Assembly: GCA_002067405.1 (NCBI GenBank)
Contig: MVRP01000045.1
Span: forward strand, 1-26,454
Direction of reading: 5' to 3'
From: Syntrophorhabdaceae bacterium PtaU1.Bin034
GTDB taxonomy: Bacteria; Desulfobacterota_G; Syntrophorhabdia; Syntrophorhabdales; WCHB1-27
Length of the DNA: 26,454 nucleotides
The translations under genes and the position numbers were made by a program. Every line of letters begins with the position of its first letter. Within the stretch, counting starts at the first letter, position 1. Below, piece after piece: positions 8,867 through 14,929 of this stretch. The notes beneath the pieces were generated by a model. That model did not search any database. It worked only from the letters and a program-made list of their open reading frames with translations, and was not told the DNA's origin.

Positions 8867-8868
8867 CT
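8817..8868. repeat. Perfect 22-bp inverted repeat spanning the recD2 stop codon
   Basis: Arms 8817-8838 and 8847-8868 (both containing ACATACCCTTCTGAA or its complement) match over 22 of 22 bases around the loop AGAACGAC. The recD2 stop codon TAG (8864-8866) is inside the second arm. No U-run follows on either strand. It could be a two-way transcription or mRNA-end structure, or the scar of a fold-back inverted duplication. Confidence 0.9.
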
Positions 8869-9411
8869 CAATGCCGTCGGCCGAGGCGCCTCTCGCGTCT
8901 GATGCTTGTATCTTCCGGGCCGCTCGCTCCTCGGCTGCCGCGTCCCCCGTGGTAAGCCCGAAGTCGGGCCCCGGCCGCCATTCGCCTCCGGGTCCGCGAA
9001 CCTTCCGATTTCGCATTGTCCATCGAGAATCCGCCTCGGCCCGTGTCAGTTTTCATTCTATTAATGGGGCTCGCGTCGCCCCCTCTACGGGCAAAGCCCG
9101 CAGAGACTCCCCCTCATAAAAAGGAAGAGGCATTAAGTCGCTGGCTCGCGTCGCCCCCTCTACGGGCAAAGCCGGATGGAGCCTCCCCTTCAACAAAAGG
9201 AAGAAGCATTGGGTTGTTGGCTCGCGTCGGGCCCTCCACGCGACCGCCTGGCGGTGCCCGGCCCGCGGAGCCTCCCCTCAATGGCTCGCTTTGCTCGCTC
9301 GTGGATTCCCACTCGACGCGAGACCTGCAAAGGACCCCACGACCAGCAAGCGGGTACCCCGAGGCCGGGGGTGAACGCCGAATGGTTGGCTCATGGCCGT
9401 TCAAGGGCATC

Positions 9412-9452
9412 ACCCGTGGAAGACCCACGGGTACCCGGCGTGAGCCCGTGGG
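9412..9452. repeat. Three-arm inverted repeat with mutually exclusive hairpins
   Basis: CCCGTGG (9412-9418), CCCACGGG (9424-9431) and CCCGTGGG (9445-9452) follow each other. The middle arm can pair with either the first or the last, giving two exclusive hairpins. It lies about 170 bp before the IclR gene. Confidence 0.5.
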
Positions 9453-9497
9453 AATCTACTAGACCGCTTTGCAGAAATAAGTGACGTTTGAGGGAAG

Positions 9498-9521
9498 TTT
9501 TGCATGGATGAGGATGCAAAA
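9498..9521. promoter_or_regulatory. Palindromic candidate operator upstream of the IclR gene
   Basis: TTTTGCAT (9498-9505) and ATGCAAAA (9514-9521) form a perfect 8-bp dyad around an 8-base spacer, with an A-run after it. It sits about 25 bp before a TTGACA hexamer. IclR proteins bind short palindromes and often control their own gene, so this is a natural candidate site; this is inference. Confidence 0.4.
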
Positions 9522-9545
9522 AAAAATTCTTGAGACCCTTTTTCC

Positions 9546-9584
9546 TTGACAAGGTCATTTGCAGGTGGTAAGAGTTGGTATGAT
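9546..9584 (+). promoter_or_regulatory. Candidate promoter for the IclR gene
   Basis: A perfect TTGACA (9546-9551) lies upstream of TATGAT (9579-9584), which is preceded by TGG in the extended -10 arrangement. The two hexamers are 27 bp apart, too far to be one standard promoter. The likely -10 is TATGAT on its own, or TAAGAG (9569-9574) at 17 bp from TTGACA. The transcript would begin 15-30 bases before the ATG at 9621. Confidence 0.4.
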
Positions 9585-9620
9585 ATATGGAACTTAGGTT
9601 TTATTAGTAAAAACATTATC

Positions 9621-10427
9621 ATGGACAGCAACAACGGACCGGATGAAAGATATATAGTTCCCGCCGTGGACCAGGCCTGCCGGATCTTGTTCTGCCTCGC
9701 CGGGGCCGATTCCTCGCACATGAGCCTCATCGGCATCGCCGCCGGGGTAGGGATCAACAAGAGCAAGGCCTTCTCGATCCTTCGAACGCTACAGAAATTC
9801 GGTGTTGTTCAGAGAAATGTCGAAGGTAAAGGGTATTCTCTCGGCCCGGGTTTGATCGGTCTTTCGAGAAGGTTCCTAGACAACCTTAGCGCTCCCGGCC
9901 TGGCTGAACCGTTTCTTGAAGCGCTCGCGAGAAAAACCGGCAGTACGGCTGCTCTCGGGCTCATAGCCGGCAAGAACGTGTTCGTCGCTTCCAAGCACGA
10001 GGGGGGACGGGCAATTGTGGTGACCATGCGGGTCGGAAATCGCTTCCCCCTTAGCTGGGGATGTCATGGCAAGGCGATCGCAGCTTTTCTTCCGGACAAG
10101 GACCTTGAGGTCATGTTAAAGGGCGAGAAGCTGTATTTCCATGGGGAGCCGGCGAGGTTCAGCAGGGCAAGGCTTCTCGATGATATAGCTCGGTGCCGCA
10201 GGGAGTGGTTTGCAGAGGACCTTGAGGAGACCGTGCCGGGACTCAACGCGGTGGCAGCTCCGGTGCTCGGTCCCAATGAATACCCCGTCGGCTACATTGT
10301 GTTGCTCGGCCTTGTGTCCGCAGAGGCGGCCCGTGAGCTGGGACCGCTTGTTGCGGCTGCGGGAAAGGCATTGTCGAGACGGCTCGGCGCCAGCATAGAT
10401 ACACGTTTGAATCGTGATGTTATGTAA
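9621..10427 (+). CDS. IclR-family transcriptional regulator
   Basis: A 268-residue protein if started at ATG 9621; the frame is open further upstream to a TTG at 9546, but that would overlap the promoter elements. The N-terminal winged helix-turn-helix covers about residues 10-75 (PAVDQACRILFCL, then MSLIGIAAGVGINKSKAFSILRTLQKFGVVQRN), followed by the effector-binding IclR domain (about 85-260; SLGPGLIGLSRRF, GCHGKAIAAFL, GLNAVAAPV). Family members sense small aromatic or aliphatic acids or their CoA esters and act on the neighbouring operon. It is 23 bp upstream of and co-directional with the acyl-CoA synthetase gene, so it most likely controls the ligase/Mo-enzyme/TRAP cluster and itself. 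Confidence 0.9.
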   Translation: MDSNNGPDERYIVPAVDQACRILFCLAGADSSHMSLIGIAAGVGINKSKAFSILRTLQKFGVVQRNVEGKGYSLGPGLIGLSRRFLDNLSAPGLAEPFLEALARKTGSTAALGLIAGKNVFVASKHEGGRAIVVTMRVGNRFPLSWGCHGKAIAAFLPDKDLEVMLKGEKLYFHGEPARFSRARLLDDIARCRREWFAEDLEETVPGLNAVAAPVLGPNEYPVGYIVLLGLVSAEAARELGPLVAAAGKALSRRLGASIDTRLNRDVM

Positions 10428-10450
10428 GGATTTTATGTGAGGAGAAAGTA

Positions 10451-12058
10451 ATGAACAGGAAACTCATACTCAAGGAGCTGAGCCGCTATAACATCGGCAC
10501 GTATGCCGACATCATTTACCGGAATGCGCTCCTCAACAAAGACCGGATTGCGTTTGCCTACGGAACGGAGAGGGTCACTTTTGCGGACTTCAACGCGAGG
10601 GTGAACAGGCTCGTTCATGCGCTTTATTCGATGGGACTGAAGAAAGGGGACGGGATCGGTCTTCTTTCCTGGAACTGTCTGGAATGTACGGACGTGGTCG
10701 GGGCAGCGATGAAAGGCGGTTTTGTGGTGTCGCCCTTTAATCCGAGAATGCAGGCGGAAGAGCTTGATTACCTTATCAACTATTCGGAGGTGAAGGCGCT
10801 CTTTGTGGGCCCGGAGCTGGTGCAGGTCATCGATCAATTGAGGCCCCGTCTGCCCCGCGTTGCTCACTATGTATCCCTGGAAAGGGAAGCTCCCGGCATG
10901 CTTTTTCATAATCAACTGCTCGCCGGCTCTCCCTCGGAAGAGCCGGATGTTGCGGTCAATGAGGACGATCCTTTCATCATCTTCTACACGAGCGGCACCA
11001 CCGGCGTGCCCCGCGGAGCCGTCTACACCCATTACAGAAAACTCGAAGAGGCAAGGACAAAGGCGCTCACCATCGGCATGCAGAAGGAGAACAAGCATGT
11101 GATGATCCTGCCCCTGTTCCACATCGGCGGCTGGTCCCATTTCTGGGCCTTCTACTGCGTGGGGGCAAGCAACATCATCATGACCCAGCGGTCTTTCGAT
11201 GCCGCGGCAACGATCAGAATGTTGCAGGACGAGAAGGCAACGGATATTCACATTGTGCCTACCCACCTGGTAAGCATGCTGGCTGTACCGAACATCGAAG
11301 CGTATGACCTGGCCAGTGTGAACAGGATATGGTATGCGGCTTCTCCCATGCCGCTTGAGTTGCTCCGCCAGGGTATCGATCGGTTCGGCCCGATCTTCGC
11401 CCAGGGGTACGGGCAAACGGAGTCGGGCCCCGACATTGCGATCCTTTCCAGGGAATCCCACGACTTGCTCGACAAAACCCCGGAAGAGCAGAAGGTGCTC
11501 GCTTCCTGCGGACAACCGTGCCTGTGGGTGCATGCCCGCATAGTAGACGATGATCACCACGACGTGGAGCCCTATGTCGTGGGCGATATCATAGTGCAGA
11601 GCAAATCGGTGATGGCCGGTTACTGGCATATGCCGGATGAGACCGGCAAGGCAGTGATCGACGGATGGCTCCATACGGGAGACATGGCCTACTACGACGA
11701 GCGCGGCTACATCTACATCGTCGACAGAAAGAAGGACATGATCATCACCGGCGGAGAGAATGTCTACCCCCGGGATGTGGAGGAAGTGCTGTACCGTCAC
11801 CCGGCAGTGCTGGAATGCGCCGTTATCGGGGTCCCTGACGAAAAGTGGGTGGAGCGGGTCCACGCGGTCATCGTCCTGAAACAGGGCCAACAGGTGACTG
11901 ACGGCGAGATCATGGAGTTCTGCAAGGAGCGGATCGCCCGGTACAAGGCGCCGAGGTCGGTTGAGTTTGTCATTGCCCTGCCCAAGAATCCCCAGGGCAA
12001 GATCCTGAAAAGGGAGCTCAGGGAGAAATACTGGCAGGGCAGAAGCAGGAACGTGTAA
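10451..12058 (+). CDS. AMP-forming acyl-CoA synthetase (carboxylate-CoA ligase)
   Basis: A 535-residue member of the ANL adenylating superfamily, of full family length. Key motifs are the P-loop TSGTTGVPRG (180-189; Arg in place of the usual Lys at 188), YGQTES (320-325), the ATP-binding GWLHTGD (405-411), the hinge region DRKKDMIITGGENVYP (425-440) and the catalytic Lys517 in NPQGKILKREL. It converts a carboxylic acid, ATP and CoA to the acyl-CoA, AMP and diphosphate in the cytosol. Substrate cannot be read from the sequence; its place directly before the Mo-hydroxylase genes suggests that it makes the thioester substrate of that enzyme, as 4-hydroxybenzoate-CoA ligase does for 4-hydroxybenzoyl-CoA reductase. 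Start at 10451 has GGAG five bases before it. It is probably the first structural gene of the operon. Confidence 0.92.
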   Translation: MNRKLILKELSRYNIGTYADIIYRNALLNKDRIAFAYGTERVTFADFNARVNRLVHALYSMGLKKGDGIGLLSWNCLECTDVVGAAMKGGFVVSPFNPRMQAEELDYLINYSEVKALFVGPELVQVIDQLRPRLPRVAHYVSLEREAPGMLFHNQLLAGSPSEEPDVAVNEDDPFIIFYTSGTTGVPRGAVYTHYRKLEEARTKALTIGMQKENKHVMILPLFHIGGWSHFWAFYCVGASNIIMTQRSFDAAATIRMLQDEKATDIHIVPTHLVSMLAVPNIEAYDLASVNRIWYAASPMPLELLRQGIDRFGPIFAQGYGQTESGPDIAILSRESHDLLDKTPEEQKVLASCGQPCLWVHARIVDDDHHDVEPYVVGDIIVQSKSVMAGYWHMPDETGKAVIDGWLHTGDMAYYDERGYIYIVDRKKDMIITGGENVYPRDVEEVLYRHPAVLECAVIGVPDEKWVERVHAVIVLKQGQQVTDGEIMEFCKERIARYKAPRSVEFVIALPKNPQGKILKRELREKYWQGRSRNV

Positions 12059-12092
12059 GGCCTCAATCACATAGTGCAACGGAGGTAAGGAG

Positions 12093-12629
12093 ATGGCACC
12101 AAAAAGAACAGGAGCGGCGAGAAAACAAAGGGCTGCTGCCGACGGCATCCGTCTGACCGTAAACGGCCGGCTCTATGAATTGAAGATCGGGAGCGAATCG
12201 TACCAGGTGGAGACGTCGCACACATTGGCCCACACCCTCAGGGAAACCCTGGGACTCACGGGGACGAAGATTTCATGCGACAACGGCGCGTGCGGCGCAT
12301 GCACCGTGATCATGGACGGGAAGGCGGTTCTTTCCTGCAAAACGCTGACTGTTGAGTGTGACGGAAAAACGATCACCACGATTGAAGGACTGAAAGATCG
12401 GAAGACGGGCGAGCTCGACCCTCTTCAGCAGGCATTCATCGATCACACCGCCTTTCAGTGCGGCTATTGCACACCGGGCATGATCCTGACTGCAAGGGCC
12501 TTCCTGGATGAGAACCCCCATCCGAGCGAGGACGAGGTCAAGGAGGCGATGTCGGGCAACTTTTGCCGGTGTATCAGTCATTACCATGTCTTGAGGGCCG
12601 TCATGTCGGTCGCGGACAAGGGGAGGTAG
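12093..12629 (+). CDS. [2Fe-2S] small subunit of a xanthine-dehydrogenase-family Mo enzyme
   Basis: A 178-residue iron-sulfur subunit (CoxS/HcrC/XdhC-like). The plant-type [2Fe-2S] cluster is bound by Cys62, Cys67, Cys70 (CDNGACGAC) and Cys82. The second, Mo-proximal cluster is bound by Cys123, Cys126 (CGYCTPGM) and Cys158, Cys160 (CRC). All eight ligands are present. A basic ~17-residue N-terminal extension (MAPKRTGAARKQRAAA) precedes the usual start of the fold; ATG 12093 with GGAGG 10 bases upstream supports that start. It passes electrons between the Mo site and the FAD subunit. It lies 34 bp after the ligase and two bases before the large subunit, in the small-large-FAD order often seen in this family. 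Confidence 0.95.
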   Translation: MAPKRTGAARKQRAAADGIRLTVNGRLYELKIGSESYQVETSHTLAHTLRETLGLTGTKISCDNGACGACTVIMDGKAVLSCKTLTVECDGKTITTIEGLKDRKTGELDPLQQAFIDHTAFQCGYCTPGMILTARAFLDENPHPSEDEVKEAMSGNFCRCISHYHVLRAVMSVADKGR

Positions 12630-12631
12630 CA

Positions 12632-14929
12632 ATGGGCAACAACTACAAATACATCGGAAAGGCAATGAAACGCAGGGATGCAGAGGGCATCGTTACGGGA
12701 ACCGCGCAGTACCTGGACGACCTGAAATTTCACAATCTCCTTCACGGAAAGGTCAAGAGAAGTCCTTATGCCCATGCGATCATCAGGAAGATCGATAAAA
12801 GCAAAGCTCTCGCGCTGCCGGGCGTGAAGGCGCTCCTCACGTGGGAAGACATCTCCGATTATCGCGGCGGCACGCCGCGTAATGTGCGGGTTCTCGACAG
12901 GAAGGTCCGGTGCGTGGGCGATGTGGTAGCCCTCGTGGCGGCCACCACCGAAGAGATCGCGGAGGAAGCTCTTGACCTCATCGACGTCGAATACGAGGTC
13001 CTGCCTGCAGTCTTCGATATAGATTCTGCCCTCGCTCCCGGCGCTCCCGCGGTATGGGACGAGTATCCGGATAATATATTGCCCGGCGGAACCATCATCT
13101 ACGGTCCGAACTGCCTCAAGGGCGTGGTGAGGGGCGATACCGGGAAAGGGTTTGAAGAAGCCGATGTCATCACTGAAGGCACCTTCGGATACGAGAACAT
13201 CCCGAACGCGCTGCCTCCTGAATCGGTGGGCGCGGTGGCCGTCTGGGAAGAACCCAACAAGGTCACCATCTGGGGCACCAGCCAGGCGCCTTACATGGAT
13301 AAAGTCACCCTCTTTCACGTGTTCAACAGGGAGATAGAGATACGGAGCATAGGCTGCCAGGTGGGCGGGGGCTTCGGGACAAAATTCACCTGCTGGCAAG
13401 TCCAGAGCTATGCAGTGCTCCTCAGCCGGGCAACGGGGCAGCCGGTGAAGGTGATGATCTCCAAAGAGGAGCACATGGCCACTTTCGTCCTGAGGGTAAG
13501 CTCGCGCATTCACGCGAGGGTAGGCATGAAAAAGGACGGCACCCTGACCGCGATACAGGGCACGTGGTACGTGGACACGGGATACTTCTCCTTTACGACC
13601 CAGGCGCAGGTCGCGATAGGCTCCGGAGAGCTGATGATCATGGCCCAGTGCCCCAACTGGGACCTCAAAAATATCGTCGTGACCACACACAGGAACGCCT
13701 CCGGGGCCACAAGGGGTTTCGGCGGTCAGGAGCTGAAATGTTCCTTTATCCCCCTTCTCTGCCTGGCCATGGAGAAGGCGGACCTCGACCCCTTTGAAGT
13801 GCTCAAGAAAAACTTCGTGAAACCAGGGGGCGGCTACTACTGGCGAGATGGCGAATGGTACAACTTCCGGGGTATCGATTTTTCAAAGGCCATGGATAAA
13901 GGCGCCGAGACCTTCGGCTGGAAGAACAAATGGAAAGGCTGGCTCATGCCAATCGCGGTCAGCGGTTCGAAGCGGCGCGGCATAGGCGTCGGGGTTCACG
14001 GGAATGCCGATATCGGTGAGGATGCCTCCGAGGCCTACGTGCAGCTCGGCTATAACGGCACTGCGACCATCTTTCTCTGCGTGGCCGAGCACGGGACAGG
14101 TCAGAAGAGCAATTACCTGAAGATGGCTGCCGAGGTTCTCCAGATACCGCCTGACCGCATCTCCATGACGCCTGCCGATTCGCTGGTAACGCCTTTCGAG
14201 TTCGGGCCTGTCGGTTCCAGGGGCACCTACGCTATCGGGAGCGCGGTCATTAATGCGGCAGCGGATGCGAAGCGCCAGCTCCTTGAAATGGCTGCACGCA
14301 AGCTGGATGAAGACCCTGCAAACCTGGATACGGCTGATGCCGTGGTCTTCGTAAAGGGCAATCCGGGAAAGAGCATGAAGTGGAGGGCCATGGGGAATGA
14401 CAAGACCATCCTCGGCTACGGACGCTTCGAGCCGGACTTCACCATGTGCAACTGCATGATGAGCTTCGTGGAGGTCGAGGTCGACACGGATACCGGAAAG
14501 GTAGACCTCATCCGCGTGGTGAACGCCACCGACGTGGGGCAGATCATCGACCCGCCGGGACTTGAGGGCCAGCTCAACGGATGCTTCGGTTCCGCAGGCA
14601 TCGACAGCGCAATCTTCGAAGAGACGATCCTGGATCGACGCACAGGGCATATTGTAAACGCCAATATGATCGACTACAAATGGCGGACCTTTTCCGAACT
14701 GCCTGTCATCGACAACGTGGTGATGGAAACGCCGTTTCCCAGCCACCGCTTCCATGCGGTGGGAGTTGGAGAGATATCGACATCGCCCGGGCCGTCCGCG
14801 GTACTCATGGCTGTTTCGAACGCGGTCGGCAGCTGGCTGCACGAATATCCTGTCACGCCCGACAGGGTGCTTAAGGCACTCGGAAAGACAAGCAGCTCAA
14901 ACGGTGAAAATGCTGGAGGTACGAAATGA
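12632..14929 (+). CDS. Molybdopterin-binding large subunit, xanthine-dehydrogenase family
   Basis: A 765-residue catalytic subunit if started at ATG 12632, preceded by GGGGAGG; a further-upstream start would overlap the small subunit extensively. Visible are the N-terminal Ald_Xan_dh domain (about 16-125), the cofactor-contacting QVGGGFGTK (243-251), ATRGFGGQE (359-367) whose Arg361 matches the arginine of the xanthine dehydrogenase motif FRGFGG, EHGTGQKS (486-493) and the catalytic glutamate Glu714 in GVGEIS. The CO dehydrogenase active-site loops AYxCSFR and AYRGAGR are absent, so this is a hydroxylase/dehydroxylase and not a CO dehydrogenase. The segment usually containing HxPxExH reads NALPPES here (192-198), suggesting an unusual substrate. 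It overlaps the next gene by four bases. Substrate unknown; a CoA thioester of an aromatic or heterocyclic acid is plausible. Confidence 0.93.
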   Translation: MGNNYKYIGKAMKRRDAEGIVTGTAQYLDDLKFHNLLHGKVKRSPYAHAIIRKIDKSKALALPGVKALLTWEDISDYRGGTPRNVRVLDRKVRCVGDVVALVAATTEEIAEEALDLIDVEYEVLPAVFDIDSALAPGAPAVWDEYPDNILPGGTIIYGPNCLKGVVRGDTGKGFEEADVITEGTFGYENIPNALPPESVGAVAVWEEPNKVTIWGTSQAPYMDKVTLFHVFNREIEIRSIGCQVGGGFGTKFTCWQVQSYAVLLSRATGQPVKVMISKEEHMATFVLRVSSRIHARVGMKKDGTLTAIQGTWYVDTGYFSFTTQAQVAIGSGELMIMAQCPNWDLKNIVVTTHRNASGATRGFGGQELKCSFIPLLCLAMEKADLDPFEVLKKNFVKPGGGYYWRDGEWYNFRGIDFSKAMDKGAETFGWKNKWKGWLMPIAVSGSKRRGIGVGVHGNADIGEDASEAYVQLGYNGTATIFLCVAEHGTGQKSNYLKMAAEVLQIPPDRISMTPADSLVTPFEFGPVGSRGTYAIGSAVINAAADAKRQLLEMAARKLDEDPANLDTADAVVFVKGNPGKSMKWRAMGNDKTILGYGRFEPDFTMCNCMMSFVEVEVDTDTGKVDLIRVVNATDVGQIIDPPGLEGQLNGCFGSAGIDSAIFEETILDRRTGHIVNANMIDYKWRTFSELPVIDNVVMETPFPSHRFHAVGVGEISTSPGPSAVLMAVSNAVGSWLHEYPVTPDRVLKALGKTSSSNGENAGGTK

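Larger units (their letters stand above)
8871..9545. repeat. Gene-free GC-rich region with tandem ~75-bp degenerate repeats
   Basis: No convincing gene in 675 bp: all open frames here overlap one another, are Arg/Pro/Ser-rich, and resemble no family. The word GGCTCGCGTCGCCCCCTCTA plus the next ten bases occurs at 9068 and again, identical, at 9143. A partial third copy (GGCTCGCGTCGGGCCCTCCA) begins at 9219. Between copies the AAGGAAGARGCATT word is also repeated, giving a period of 75-76 bp. Farther on, GCTCGCTTTGCTCGCTCG (about 9284-9301) resembles words in the 2322-2421 spacer. Several nested hairpins lie at 9370-9452. Confidence 0.65.

Noticed and set aside
9068..9250. CRISPR array
   Set aside because: The repeats are only two and a partial copy with a 75-bp period, inter-repeat parts are themselves similar, and no cas genes are present.
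8868..9484. Several overlapping short open frames on both strands (62-148 residues)
   Set aside because: Arg/Pro/Ser-rich products of repeat DNA that overlap one another; no family resemblance, no ribosome-binding sites.
9546..9620. Upstream TTG start for the IclR protein
   Set aside because: It would put the promoter-like hexamers inside the gene and add 25 residues with no IclR resemblance; ATG 9621 fits the family start.
10433..12148. 571-residue open frame on the minus strand
   Set aside because: Antisense to the acyl-CoA synthetase, which has all ANL motifs. The reverse translation is His/Arg-rich and resembles nothing; long antisense frames are usual in GC-rich genes.
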